This document shows, one piece after another, positions 1 to 12,363 of a DNA stretch of 64,000 nucleotides. The first letter of the stretch is position 1. The number at the start of each line of letters is the position of its first letter. A model generated the notes under the pieces. It worked only from the letters and a program-made list of their open reading frames with translations. It made no database searches and was not told the origin of the DNA. This stretch comes from Kappaphycus alvarezii (Eukaryota > Rhodophyta > Florideophyceae > Gigartinales > Solieriaceae). The position numbers and the translations under genes are program-made. The stretch spans positions 248,001 through 312,000 of the forward strand of contig NADL03000653.1 in assembly GCA_002205965.3 (NCBI GenBank), in the 5' to 3' direction.

Positions 1-1336
1 GCAGAACAATAAGAAGAAATACATCTCAGGAAGCATGATCTGCATGTTTGGGGAAAGACCGGTGAAGGGATTGAATGCTGCTCTGCTACCAGAGAGCCGT
101 GTTCAGCTTCAGTTCTCAAGGGGTGGATTTTCAGGTTTCAGTCACGGTTTAACCTGAAATCCTACAAAATGCACGGTGCAAGTGCTGACGCTGATGTATG
201 GGCCAATAGTGAACAACGGCCGCGGTTAAGGGAGATGGTCCAAGAGTTCAGGCCAGATGATGTATGGAATGCTGACGAATTTGGCCTCTTCTACTGTCTC
301 GAACCTGATAGAACAATTGCCACTCAATCAATCAGCGGACGCAAAAAGTCGAAGGAGAGGCTGACATTTTGGCGTGCTGCAACGCAGCGGGGACCGAAAA
401 AATGTCCATAATGGTTATTGGAAAATCAAGGCAACCGCGTTGCTTCAAGAGGAGGACTGCAGTACAGTTAAATCTTGACTACCGTGCCAGTAAGAAGGCA
501 TGGATGACTTCTCCTCTTTTCCATGACTGGCTGGAGCGATTCGACAGAATGATTGGAAAGACAGTGGGACGTAAGGAATTACTTTTACTGGACAACTGCA
601 GTGCACATGGAACTGAGCAAACTTTGCCGAATTTTAATAACGTTGCTGTGTTTTCCTCCCCGCAAACACCACCTCAACCACACTGCTGCCGTTAGATGAT
701 GGAATTATTGCCGCAAGTAAGAGTCGTTATAGACGTCTACAGTACGAGAGATCCTTGGATTTGTTAGATGAACAGGCCGATGATATTTACAGGATTGATG
801 TTCTAACTGGAATGCGGTGGATTGAGCAGATCTAGAATTGCCTTCCTCCTCGGGTCATATCTAATTGCTGGAACAAAACTGGGTTGTTGGGCAACATTGA
901 GTCTGAAGATGCTACTGGTAGTGATGCTAGTAATACTGCTGTTGTGGACGAGGAGGCTTATGTGTTTTGATCAGAGCTGTCAGAGGCTGTTTCCTCCCTC
1001 GTATCACCGAAAAGTCGTATTTCAGTTGCGAATTCACTCAACCCCGAGAGCGAGGATGACTATCTACAGACAATTGGGGATGATCATTTCACTTCAGCTG
1101 ACCTTGTCGAGATGAAAGATGATCAATTACGGAAAGAAGGAGGCCTTGATGACGATACACCGCAGGAAGTTGAGCTCCCATCCGTGAATGACCAGCTGAA
1201 GGCATTTTCTATTTTGAAACCTTTCTTTGAATCCAACGATGTAGTATTTCGTGCATTGCGGAAGGTGAAATGGTCTCTGAGGGCGTTAAGAAGCAACTCG
1301 AAGAGGCAGACTAACATTGGTAGCTTTTGCCGTTGA
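1..1336 (+). pseudogene. pogo/Tigger-like DDE transposase relic
   Basis: Decayed transposase of the pogo/Tigger (Tc1-mariner superfamily) group, which cuts and pastes DNA at TA sites. The first 170 bases encode the end of a CENP-B-type helix-turn-helix region (SRVQLQFSRG, then KSYKMHG). The DDE_1 catalytic core follows in several frames. The first Asp is in NADEFGL near 274, the second in LLLLDNCSAHG at 591, and the third acidic position in LDDGIIAA near 694. The segment YRRLQYERSLDLLDEQ and the following RWIEQ...PRVISNCW match the usual region after the core. Stops and frame changes near 150, 400, 690 and 830 show it is inactive. The 5' end lies outside the window. The family call is firm; the subfamily is not. 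Confidence 0.85.
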
Positions 1337-1400
1337 ATACATGCCCGTTTTACATCATGCATAAAATCAATTAATGCATTCGGTTGTGTTCTCCCGACGA

Positions 1401-1429
1401 TATGCATAAATTGAGGTTTGACTGTACTG
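1401..1429 (+). repeat. Right terminal inverted repeat of the pogo-like element
   Basis: Just downstream of the transposase the plus strand reads ...TTGAGGTTTGACTGTACTG. Read inward on the other strand this is CAGTACAGTCAAACCTCAA, the form of a Tigger/pogo terminal repeat (CAGT...CAAACCTC). The exact end could be the CTG before TA at 1424 or the CTG at 1429. The matching left repeat is outside the window. Confidence 0.6.
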
Positions 1430-2760
1430 TCTAATGTGAGTACAGTATGTTGTGTATCATATTCCGGATTTGAACATCCTGTTCCAAAGCACAATTGGAT
1501 CAAGGCATCAAGTCACAGTACAGTACTCCAGCCGGTCTCTCAAGCGGAGCCCCTCCGTCTCCGAGTGCACGATTTTTTTGAGAAGATATGCTAAGTTGAT
1601 ACTGAGTCCGTGTTATTTTCTGTCGTGTTTGCGTTTGGCATTTTTTAATAAATGCATCTGGCTCAAACTAAACTGGCTATCCTTTCTTAACTCCTCAGTT
1701 TGATTGCCCAAACTATGAAGAAAGACCAATAGGGCATGTTTTAAGATAAGTATAGATGCGCTACTATTCCCTTTCAGTGCTTTAAAAGCAACTCATAGTT
1801 TTGCTATATATCGTTACTTTCAATTACATTCAGACAAATATTGATTAAATTGACCTTCCCAGGCCTCCAACACATAAATAAATGTTAATAGTAACCACAA
1901 AAATCACGACTAGTTTTCTGGCCGATATATATATGGTAAAGCAAGATAACAATCACTACCTTATGTCGTTATCAACCAATCCTCATTAATGGCTATATGT
2001 AGAATTTATCTTATTCGGCTGAGTACTTTTCATGTTCCTAAAAAAATTATTAAAACGGAATAGATAAAAATTAAACGCATATGATAGGATATTTTTCCAA
2101 TAGACTTGGATGTCTTGATAGTCGACGGACATCATCTCTTGAATTTTATTTTTATCACTGAAAGCACAAAATATGCACTAACTCTCACTGTTTTTCTCTT
2201 TTCCGTCCACATTTCTCCTTTTTTCATGCTTTGTTTTTCCGTGGTTTTCTTGTGTCGTACGGTTTTATTTTCGGATTTGTGCATACCTGTTTGTTTCGTA
2301 AACTTCGAGTTAAGATTTCTTTGTGTATATATATAGACGATGGCAAATCTTCAAAACTATATTCTACTCTCGGCGTCCCTTGAGGTCGTGTTCTTTGGCA
2401 TGGATCCGAGATTTCCAATCTCAGGATACCAGTCAAGATTAAAGTAGATTCCTTCCTGTCAATATTTTTGAAGTGCTGTATTATCAGAGAGAAATTTTCC
2501 ATGATTTTGTTAGTGAATGGGAAACTTCTTAGACTAGTATGATATGATTTTAAATTCGTAATATCTTTAATGAAATAAGAAGTATTCCTGGAATTAATTG
2601 TGCAATAAACTGATTACAACAATAATTAATCGATTTTATCGTCGTTAGGTAAAAATAGGGCGCTTTGGAAGAAATCAGAGGCCTTATTTGGTGTTTTAAC
2701 TCTGGTTAACCCTAATTAAGAGCTACAAATGCTGGAAAGAAAGAAGAAAAGCAGCTAATA
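1430..2760. other. AT-rich stretch without a supportable gene
   Basis: Low-GC DNA rich in A and T runs. Short open frames on both strands, including one of 92 codons on the minus strand at 2224-2502, have no recognisable motif. A CAGTACAGTACT run lies near 1515. I see no gene here. Confidence 0.5.
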
Positions 2761-3025
2761 TTGGAAAAATACAGACCGGAAACATCCCGAGTGCACAGTC
2801 ATCCGTTTCCTATCGAAATAGATAACCCAATTCAGGCCGTAAATTTGGTATTGGAACTTTTTAATAAGGAGGAATTCAGCGTAAAAAATGAAATAAGCAT
2901 GCTTTTTAATGGTTCACGGGTTTTATTAGGAAATAAAAGAGTAACTAAAATTCTGTTACGTCCAAAGTAACTCGAGATATGCCAGTAACAAACAGTACTT
3001 TCTCGGTAACATTACTGCTATCAAT

Positions 3026-3807
3026 TTGGCGAGAACATCGAAACAAAGTTTTTATTGGCATAAAAAGCAGTCCGTAACCCTGAAAATCCCAATCTTCCTC
3101 ACCATCAGCTGCAAAACCCCGAACCTTACAGTAGAACCACCAGAGCAACCAACTAAGCAAACCAACATTCCTTCCACTTCATCTACCAAAGTTTCCACTG
3201 GATCAGGATCAATACCAAGCAAAAAAACCGAGCAAAGCAACAAATACTTTCGTCCAAACGTCGTTAAGCGTACGTGGATAATTGCGCAGCTGAAGACACG
3301 TGGTGCAGCAAGCCAGAAAAGAAATTAGTTTCAAAACACTACTGCCGGTGTCGCGAACTCATCCCGCACCTTTTAATACTCAGAGCAAAACAAAGAAGGA
3401 GGTCAAATCCAATGTTGCATGACATGGCGTCACGCATAAATGGCTAAGTTAACAGCAAAAATCGTTCATAATATTGCAATCATAGTACCCGCTCTGGCTA
3501 AAACGGTTGAAGCAGTGCCTGGGGAAGACGGTGAGATAACCGTGGCAACAAGGGAAGGATGAAAACACATGGTGCAGGTCATGCATTAAACAAGGAAGTT
3601 CTGGAATTGAATGTTGACTGCGAGAAGAGGAGGGAATCTACATATTATGATACTCGCAAGTAGATGCAACGTCAGAAGGAATCTCTTCAGCAGAAATTTG
3701 TTCTCATAGAAAAGAGGAAGGCGGACTATGTTTTGGCGAAGTTTGAGCTGGCGGCAGCAATAAAAAAACACGAAAGAAAGATACAAGCATCATACTGCAA
3801 AACTTAA
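3026..3807 (+). pseudogene. Accessory (Myb/SANT-like) ORF relic of Harbinger-like element A
   Basis: Plus-strand coding remnant with a Pro/Ser/Thr-rich first part (3026-3328) and, after stops and frame changes, a charged helical C-terminal part at about 3583-3807 (LNKEVLELNVDCEKRR, then QRQKESLQQKF and IEKRKADYVLAKFELAAA). A charged coiled-coil tail after a disordered middle is usual for the second, DNA-binding ORF of PIF/Harbinger transposons, which helps import and target the transposase. It converges with the transposase fragment at 4953-5303 on the other strand, as in element B. The SANT domain itself is not visible, so the assignment rests on the tail and the context. Another unrecognised frame lies just upstream at 2761-2970. 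Confidence 0.4.
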
Positions 3808-4952
3808 AGGCCCAAGCACTGATTTCAAACTCCGCAGCGGCAAGTTGCCCGCCATTGCACTTCAAGAAATAACTGCTTTTCAAAGGAAAATTATAAAAAT
3901 GGACCCCTAACTATCCCTTTTTTCATAAAAGCAACTCCAAATTCGTGGAACAACGAACGTCATACCAAGATGAATATACAGACGCAAATCAGAAAACACG
4001 GAATCCTCAAAATCATGGGCCTCAAAATTCGACTTCAGAATTGTCTATGTACAATTTTACCGTTATTGATGGAGGTCTGCGCTCCACGGGCGAGGAAAAG
4101 GGAACTATTTTACCCTCCTAGTCGCGCGCCATGAGCTTCGCTTGATGTTAAAAAATTAAAATGACGTCGCACGCCTCAAAAATACGTATTATCATGCTTT
4201 TTGGACTTATCGATGTATTTTTTAATCTTCATTAGTGTAAAATCACGCCTTTTGAATGTCCAATTCGATAGCAGTACCGCACTTTTATACGCCATGGAAA
4301 ATGAGGAGTCATCGAATGGCCACTTCCTCAGGAACAGTCTGACTCTGTTGTTGATGTAGCCTAATAGGCACTCATTTAAAATGCGCTGTCAACAGTCCCG
4401 TTTTGTTTATATGGTACTAAAATGTCTCCATCCTCAGCAAATCACATATCGGGCATTCCACATTCTCCATCAGAAAGACACTCTTTTATATACTTGTAGA
4501 TTGATGACTCTATGTACATAGTACAGTATTTTTCTGCCCTTTTTCAGAAATTTCAGCTCGGATGAATCGACCAAAGATATCACATAACATAATGATAGAA
4601 AAATCATTTGTCCTTTTGTAACCGTCATAAGCTCTCTCCTGTTGTTCATTATTGCCGTATCCCCATCTTCCGTTATTATTCTCATCAACGAAAAAAGGCC
4701 CTTAGGGAAGCCAATAATTAAGCCATGATACAGGGCGCACTCATTTTCTGGAGCTCTTCAAAGGCACGGAACACTGCATAAAAAGCGTGAGGTAATTCAG
4801 TACTTTGTACCAATTTTCTTCAGCCCTTCACCCACTTCGTTGGTCCCACCAAGTAAATCAAAGTAAAACAAGAGAATTTCCCTAGATTCATTATTTTCTT
4901 CCGTGGAATGCCATGATCTACACCATGAATGTCTGGGAATACTTGTGACGGT
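3808..4952. other. Decayed interior of Harbinger-like element A
   Basis: Between the two convergent ORF remnants. Minus-strand frames such as 4470-4688 could be eroded transposase sequence but carry no catalytic motif I can name. Many stops are present in all frames. Confidence 0.3.
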
Positions 4953-5303
4953 TTATCCAGCTTTTTCTATCAAATCAAGAAGGGCATCAAACGAATCGAG
5001 GTTCATATGACAAACTGTTTCGAATAATTGAACGTCTTCATTCAGTTCACGAACTCGTTGATACCCGATTCTGTTTCCTTTTCTTGAATAAAATTCCTTC
5101 TGAAGTCCCATCAATTTTGAAGTCTCGGCCAAGTAGAACAGTTTCACTATCATCAGGGTTGTGAGCTGTTTTGTGAAATCTTCGAGGGTTGAGTTGAGGA
5201 CAGAACTGGGAGATATGTGTCGTTGGGTTTCGGCTGCTTGCTGTACGGATCGCTCCGAAAGCGCTCGTACCATCAATAAATTATTCTCGTTGAACAAATA
5301 CAT
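4953..5303 (-). pseudogene. Harbinger-like transposase, N-terminal fragment (element A)
   Basis: An open minus-strand frame of 116 codons. Its C-terminal part, FETVCHMNLDSFDALLDLIEKAG, has the pattern found upstream of the DDE_4 catalytic core in PIF/Harbinger transposases (fR..rMs..sF..LL.li). No catalytic Asp is included. After 4953 the frame closes and the core cannot be followed, so the element is truncated or eroded. Confidence is moderate because only the N-terminal domain is seen. Confidence 0.5.
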
Positions 5304-8237
5304 GGTGCTAGGTGGGAATGATCTGCGGAGGGTCCGTCATGGTCGCCCAAATTTAAGCACTTATGACCGGTCAAACGTCTTGCAATTTACAGTTCTGACT
5401 GTGTAAGTAATAAGATTTTCCCGTATTTATAACAGACCTCTGTGACATGAGAAATAAGAGTACCTCAAAATCGGGTGATGTGTTAAGTAACGTAGTTTTT
5501 CTTAATTAAAAAGGTCTATTAGGTAGGTGCAAAGGGCGGAAACTAATTTTCCACCACAAATCCGTGTAAAATTTAACAAGGGACATCGAACTAGGTGTAG
5601 TTAAGTAGACTACCGGTTGTCGGTACTGTACTTGCCCTAGCCTCTTGGGTATTTAAGATACTATGCTTTATGGTATGTACCGTGCGTGTCAATTTATAGT
5701 AGAGTAAAATACAGTACCGATTAGCCAATCACAGGATCGTCAAAATGAGAGAGCCATCTTGGAAATTCATAAAAGAGGGGGTATTTGAGGTTCAATTTCA
5801 TCCCTGCAGGATGTTGTGATACTTCTTTCAAAGGACAAGGCAGGTTTGTGATTTTGCAATTCTACTCTCCACTTCGAGTAGAGCCGGATCAATAGAAATT
5901 AAATCTTATCCAATGGTGTTACATGAACTTCTCAGATGAAAATTTGATTATAAACCAATTGCTTCTTAAAAAAAGGTCAGATGATTACTTCAGAAAAACG
6001 AAGTGGCTAAAACTCAGTTTTCTAACTGACTAAAAGATGCTACGTTGTTATGTCCTGATATTTTCAGGACAAAAGTCTCATTAAAAATAAATGAAAGTTT
6101 TAGGTACTGCAGCTCGTCGAGGTGTAAAACTTGTTTAATGGAGGAATAAAACCCGTGTGATTTTCAGCTTTTCGACGAATGACTATTTCAGCGAGAGAGA
6201 TGCACTCTGGATACGTTGATATATTCATTAAAGTAATAATGGGTCAAATATTGTTTTTTTATTACAAATAATGAAGATTTTAACTCAAAATTGTAAGAAA
6301 GGACCCAAAGCAATGGTCAAATATATGAACTGTCATTTTCGGCCAAAAAATACAATGTGCGGCGAATGTAGTAATTCCTAACTGGAGTATTTCACTTGGT
6401 TAGGACTAAATAGCCATTTTACAGCGGTTTTGAACTTATTATGTTCTCCAGGAGGCCATATTAACGTTTCGTAATGATTGAAATTGAAATATTTTACGGG
6501 AGGAACGTGGATTCAATAAGTCTGCTTTCGTGTTTTCATGCTTGCCGCTTCCTGTTAGTTTCTGTTATATTGTTTTCACTACAAGTTAAAGGTAGAGAGA
6601 AAATTTGTAGAGGAAGATAAAAAATCATTTCAGGACTCATAGTAGAAAAGTAAGTGCAAATTGGTATCCGTTCCTCAAATTAATGTGTATTTCCTGAATA
6701 TAGAGCCATGCCAGTGAAAATGATTTTACTAACAGAGGAGGCCTCAGGTGATGCCTTGGATAGCAGAAGGTATCTAATAGTACCTTTATTTTCAGTAGAG
6801 ACACCTGGATGTTGGGGGTCATCATCTGGTAGCTGCCCGAACTTGAAAATATATGAGGAATAATAGCGCTCCATGATCATGTTACATTTTCCAGCCTTAA
6901 TCTTCCCATCCCTAATTTTAATACTCTTGGGCATCTTTACGATAGCGTGAAGACAAATATTTAGGCCCTGTTCATTAACGCATCCATATTTTGATAATTG
7001 GCCTCTTCTCTCCAGAATGTTCTTTGTATTCGATATTCCAACTAGCCGCGGTCAACATATCACCAGTCCGAGACTTTGGACAACGGTAAAAATTTTATCG
7101 CTTTCCATGCATTTTGATCCTAATTATCATTTATAATCAGGCCACGTGCTAAAGCTTGGACTCAAAAATCTCTTCCAAAATGTTCTTTCGAAGAATATTT
7201 TCCTTTCAAATGAACCTTCCATTAAAAAAAGAACGACCGTTGTTCCAATGCAGACTAGGGATGTATTGGGTTAAACGGGCTATTTCTGGCCACGATTACT
7301 CCAATTTTTGTCCTTTCTACGTTGCTACAGAGATCCAGCCGTCGTATATTGCATCCAAGGGAAGAGAAAAATCCAACAAAAAAGACGGAAAAGGGCTCCA
7401 AAGTGAATTTTGTCCAAAGAGATCCCTCTGAAAACCATTTTTCTAAAAGACGAGGAGTTAAGGTCTCAACATAAAACTGAAACGCCCAAACTTTGTCGAT
7501 AACGGCCATACGCCGTTTGTTTAGGAACTCGTATTTTCCTCGCGTTGCAACTGTTTCGAATGTTGACTGTCTTTTGCTGCGACAAGTTCAGCTGAAAGTA
7601 TAGTACCAAAGTTTGGGCGTTATAGAACTCCGGATCTGTGTCTGATGCGATACACGCGGATTTTATCGTTGCGCGAACGTTTCTGCAATACATAGTTCAA
7701 AGAACGTCACCTTTAAGGATACGTAAAGATCGTCTTTGTTGGCTCTTTACTAAATTTCCATACAATAAAGTTGTCCGCAAACCCCCCAAAAGCGTAATAA
7801 ACAAGTAAAACTAGATACGATTTTCTTCGAAATTCTGTTGATAATTACGAGTTTTAGCAAACTCTCAAACACTCGGAAACTGGTGATCTTGAAAGCTAAC
7901 GACGTGTAGACAAGACCCATTGATGTTATTGACATAGAAAAGCACAGCATGTCCTCTGGTCGTGTTGCACGTCCCACACCGATTTAGCCCCCACAACTTT
8001 CTTGCGGGCTTTTTGGTTTACCCTTCCGTTTCTATACGGCTTTTTACGCCCTTTTAACGCACCATTCCGTTTGATGTGGTATAGAGCTTACTCAAGCAAA
8101 GGAGAGCTCACGGATGTCTCCAAGCGCGATTCTTGCTATGGCGCTTGCGGCTTGTCCCATCACAAAACGCCTCTGCACCTTTCTATGTCACATCTAGTTT
8201 CTATCGACCTTCGTGTAGACCACGTCCACCAAAAAAA
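5304..8237. other. AT-rich intergenic DNA between two Harbinger-like elements
   Basis: About 2.9 kb of mostly AT-rich DNA. The longest frames (6680-6934 minus, 7156-7431 plus, 7255-7509 minus) are 84-91 codons, overlap each other and show no recognisable domain. GC rises after about 7950, where the left part of Harbinger-like element B probably begins. I could not find matching terminal repeats by eye. Confidence 0.4.
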
Positions 8238-9241
8238 ATGAGCGATCATCCAAATTGCGACCCATCTCCGAACGAACAGGAAGCAACTGCCCAACTTCCT
8301 CAAGAGGACAACAACAATGCCGATCAAAATCTTCAGGAAACACGAATAGGGAACAAAACGCCTCTGTAGCGAAAAAAGTCTACGTGTCGATGTGCCCATA
8401 CGCAAACATCAAAAGCGGCGTAATGTCATCGGTGCCGAAGCACTTGCCACACTTACATCGACCTATGGCCATCAATTCAATTCCTACTGCAGGGCTCGCA
8501 AGCGGTCTGTAAAGCAGCGTATTCCGGCTGCTGTCTGGCGTGAAGCTTACAGCTACTTCTTCAAAGAGAAACGAAGCCAATATGCCGAGCAGGAAGGCCG
8601 TTTGATGAGGCAGACGTTCCCCAAGAGCGTACGCTCCAGAATGCCCTCCGGAGTGCGCTGGATGGGATATCTAGGAGCGTCTCGGATGGATCTTGTGCAG
8701 AGCGGTTTACAATTCAGTACTCTGATTTGATTCAAGAGTTGAAACAGTCAGATACCTATAATACAAGAAAGATTTCGGCGTTTCGAGAAGCGCTCATAAG
8801 AACCAGCAAAAGCAACAACCAGGGAATCGAATCGAGTTTACAAGATCAGGTTACTACGGAAGACAAGAAAGTGACGCCTGTGGTTCCAGAAGGTAGGACA
8901 GGGCAGGAGTCTGTTGTGACTGCGGGTAACCGGCTGCAGCAACACAGCCACTAGTCAGACTGTCTAAAAGGCAGGTATTGGAAAAGACGATGAATATGAT
9001 TACATCTATGGCGTCCGTCGTAGACAAGCAGTCTGAGAATGTGACAAAAACTTTTAGAGAGCAAACTGTAGCCCAATAAAAAGACATGGGCAGCAAAAAG
9101 GAGTTGCAAACGAAGCAAATACGGGCACTGGAGAGTCAGGAAAAAGATCTCCGTATTGGCCGTCTAGTAGTTTTGCGAGATCAAAAGGTTATTACCGAGG
9201 AAGAGTTTCAAACCCAGGTCAAGAAACTTGGCGGAATCTAG
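8238..9241 (+). pseudogene. Accessory (Myb/SANT-like) ORF relic of Harbinger-like element B
   Basis: A plus-strand coding remnant starts at ATG 8238 (MSDHPNCDPSPNEQEA) and can be followed through at least three frames to a stop at 9239. The middle part includes KRRNVIGAEALATLTSTYG and SVRSRMPSGVRWMGYLGAS. The C-terminal part is a charged helical stretch ending in RDQKVITEEEFQTQVKKLGG. A disordered Glu/Gln-rich head, a basic central region and a coiled-coil tail fit the DNA-binding second ORF of a Harbinger transposon. It converges tail-to-tail with the transposase at 9394-10628, 150 bp away. A standalone host gene is possible but less likely given the neighbour. Confidence 0.5.
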
Positions 9242-9393
9242 TACTCCCATTCAACTCACTCACTATTAATAGCTGGTTGAAAAGATATACCGAAGTCACG
9301 CCTTTTGCGGTGTAGAAAGTTGGTCAGGATAGCGGCGCTTCTAAACATGTCGGAGAAAACGTTGCGCCTGGTTGAACAGGTGTCTAGAAATCT

Positions 9394-10628
9394 TCAAAAG
9401 AGCTGCTTTAAACCACTAATACTCCTCTCGACGCCGCCTTGGAAACCGGAATGTAGTTTCTTAAATTTGAATACAACCGGATCATCCTCAACGTTTTCTA
9501 CTTCTCTTGCGTCAATTTGTCTCAATAAAAAATGATCCAGATCGAGGTAAACCGGGTCTCCTAACAGATATTCTACTAGGTGAGGACTGTTAGGGTCGAT
9601 TCTAAAGAAGCACTGCCATTCTCGTCTAAGCTCTGTGTCACGAAGAACTGTCGCATCATGATACGACTCAGCGTATCTATCACTCACATATCTGAACAAT
9701 ACGTCATGATCAATCACAACTGCGACCTTGTAACAATACATCTTTTTTCTTCCATTGAAGTACGCGCGATGATGTTCATGTAACGGTCGCCTTATTGGAC
9801 ACAAAAAGCGATCTACATACGCGATACAGCCTGGAAGCAGAGGAATAAAATTTCACATGGCTGTGCGTTCCTCTGGAGAAGACCATGCTATCTCAGACAC
9901 CATTACTTCATTAATGAGTTCCATCACAAACAACATGGCGTCATCCAGGAAAGATGTTCTGCTGTAATTCCAGGTTGCGGCCTCCTGTCTAACAGCAGAT
10001 GAAACTTTCAAATACATGATGGTAGATAGTAAAGTTCAGGTGGACAGAGTTTTGAGGGCCTTTCATTTGCACCACGGATTTGATTCGTATGTCTGCTTCG
10101 AGTTGCGATGTAGTGGCAGATCTTGCCCGCTAAACACTCAAAATCAGATGGATAAAACCGATAAGTACCTTGAAGTGCCTTGAAAAGCGACATATGCACC
10201 TCTATGAGGTTCTGAAGGCGACCTATTTTCCCAATGGACGGATTGACTGAATAGTCTCCTACCTCATGTTCGTCATGCAGTTCGTTAATGGTGGTTATAG
10301 CGCCTTATAATACCAATGTGCATGACTTGTAGATGTTCAAGACATGCATTAGGAGCACTGCACCAGTTCTGATCTGATTGCTGTCTTCTCCTTCATAAAA
10401 TTCAATGCTCTCTTCCATTCTTAGAGCGAACCTATGTTGATGTAGGATGTAGCGATTGAATGAAAGGTGAAAAAAGGTGAATGGCAAGATAGCTTGACAG
10501 CCAGCACTTTCTGGAAATGATTTTCCAAGTTCTGATTTTACTTTACGGACAACATTTTCAAAAAATAATACCACTTTGCAGGATTTTTGTTTACGGACAA
10601 TTCTAATATTTGAAAATAAAGGCGTCAA
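9394..10628 (-). pseudogene. PIF/Harbinger-like DDE transposase (element B)
   Basis: Minus-strand transposase of the DDE_4 family. The catalytic half is open for 136 codons (9394-9804). It includes RRPLHEHHRAYFNGRKKMY, then DRYAESYHDATVLRDTEL with the second Asp near 9653, LLGDPVYL, and GVERSISGLKQLF with the final Glu near 9428. The first Asp lies in PGCIAYVDRF near 9815, upstream of the listed frame. A single TGA sits just before it (near 9856). The N-terminal half is in frames 10008-10199 and 10305-10628. At least two frame changes and the stop make it inactive as read, although the catalytic residues themselves are preserved. Confidence 0.75.
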
Positions 10629-11514
10629 AAATTACCTCCCAGTAATCTAGAAGTCCCTACGCAGCATAACTTTCGGAATTCTTGCGATCTTGGCTGCGCG
10701 TGTGAACATGCAGTTGGAGGGTCCGGGGGCGTGCCTGCAAATTGGATCCGAAATGATGGAACCGCTTCAGAGGGGCATTAAATTAACCAAGAAGCTGATC
10801 AGTACTTTGGAAATCAAAGAACACTAGAAATAGTGAACTCCCGATTCAAAAGCAGGAACTTACGCATCGTGTTTTCGCAAGGAGTGGTTTGGGCTATCTC
10901 TGCAGCCGAGTATTTCGCGATGGCGAATGAAAAAGATAGAAACGCTGCCGAAGAAGTTCAAGATCAAAAATTCTGTTCAGTCTTGATATTACCTGTATGG
11001 TTCAGCCCTCATCCGGTAGACCGCAGAAGATAACGAGATTCATATCTGTCAGTGGTTTGCTGATGATGATATACAGGTTGGGATGTCCGGTGCACCTTGC
11101 AGTCGGGTTGATTTAATGCTACGGTGCCGCCCTCAACCCGACCGGAGCCGTCGAAAACCAAGCATCTTCCGCATTTGCACACCATCCTCAGGTCACTCCC
11201 TCCGTGACTGTGTTCCCCTGCAAAAGTGCGCAGGCCAACGCCGCTCGCTCGATCTGTCGCACCGCGTTGGCGTGTTGTGCATTGGCCACTATCATGTCTC
11301 ACGGGCCATACCTACCGTCTCTTTGACCAGCAGCAATGTACGCACGGTGCTTACGCTCTGAATGCAGACGCGACAGGGTTCCACCCGCCGCCTGCATTCG
11401 TAGTTAATTTCTGAATACCCACCGCACGCTTCTGTGCCATACTGTACAACGCGTAAAGATCTACCACCGCTGAGAGTCTTTGAGGGACATTCCACATATC
11501 AGTTTGTAAACTAA
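10629..11514. other. No confident gene; possible eroded upstream part of a non-LTR element
   Basis: Overlapping frames of 60-100 codons occur on both strands (11009-11302 minus, 11083-11361 plus), without a motif. GC content rises after 11050, like the endonuclease remnant that follows, so 11050-11514 may be reverse-transcriptase sequence too damaged to read. The piece just upstream of 11515 continues in the same frame after one TAA. Confidence 0.3.
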
Positions 11515-12363
11515 TGGAGTGCCTCCTGTCGATCTTCGGATAGACTTCCGTTTAGCAACTTCTGCTCAAACAACCAACCACCACAGAAGAACCTTACAGA
11601 TGCAGTCCACGCAGCGGCGCAAGAAAAGTTACCGCCTGGCAATACCCGTACCCTTGCTTTCCGCGCCTCCATGTCCCTCCCTGGAGCAAAGGGATGGGTC
11701 CACTGTGCGCCTTGTGCGGTGTTGAGGACACACATCAGGAGCAAGGATTTCTCGGTGTGGTTGCAGTACTGCCAAACTCCGTTTTTCGCCCCTGACACTC
11801 CTTGTCCGAAGCCTGGGCGCCCCGAGACATTAGACACTCATGGGGACCATTTGCTGCACTGTCGTTATGGATGCCAACGCAACAATCGCCACAACAATAA
11901 GGTTGCTTTGCTAGGCAATGATCTCGGAAGGGCCTCTTGGCGCCCTTTCATCGAACCGCGTGTGCATCATCAACACCAGACAAGACCAGACATCAGAGCT
12001 ATGGGTGCCGGAGGTGGAACTGACTATTTCGACGTAACATTCGTCAATCCACTCGCTCCCTCCCATTCCAGAGTCCGGACTTTCAACCCTATGACCAGCC
12101 TGAATGCACCGAATGCGGAAACCCGGCGGAAGTACCAAGGCCTTCATGCGGAATTGCCGGAGAGAAGCAGGCTAGTTCCTGTTCCCATCTCTACTGTTGG
12201 CGGATGGCATCCAGATGCGTTTTCAGTGGTCACGGAGGTTGCAAGACCGTCGCCAGTCGCGCAATGGAACGGTTTTCGAAGGTTCGAGGCATTCTTCTAC
12301 AGCGACACTCGGCGTTGGCAGCAACTTCTAACGGTGCTTGTCTGCTGGCTGGCATCCCATTGA
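11515..12363 (+). pseudogene. Non-LTR retroelement reverse transcriptase, restriction-like endonuclease tail
   Basis: The frame is open from just after a TAA at 11512 to TGA 12361, about 282 codons. A stretch DAVHAAAQEKLPPGNTRTLA leads to GAKGWVHCAPC, then HGDHLLHC...RNNRHN (a C/H zinc motif), then RPDIR...GGTDYFDVTFVNPL. This is a PD-(D/E)XK-like nuclease pattern. The order of zinc motif, RHN and PD...D...V matches the C-terminus of eukaryotic non-LTR RT proteins that use a restriction-like endonuclease to nick target DNA before reverse transcription. The RT palm itself is missing or unreadable upstream. The end, PSPVAQWNGFRRFE..., looks like the usual short tail. An internal ATG at 11671 is unlikely to be a true start. 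Confidence 0.6.
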
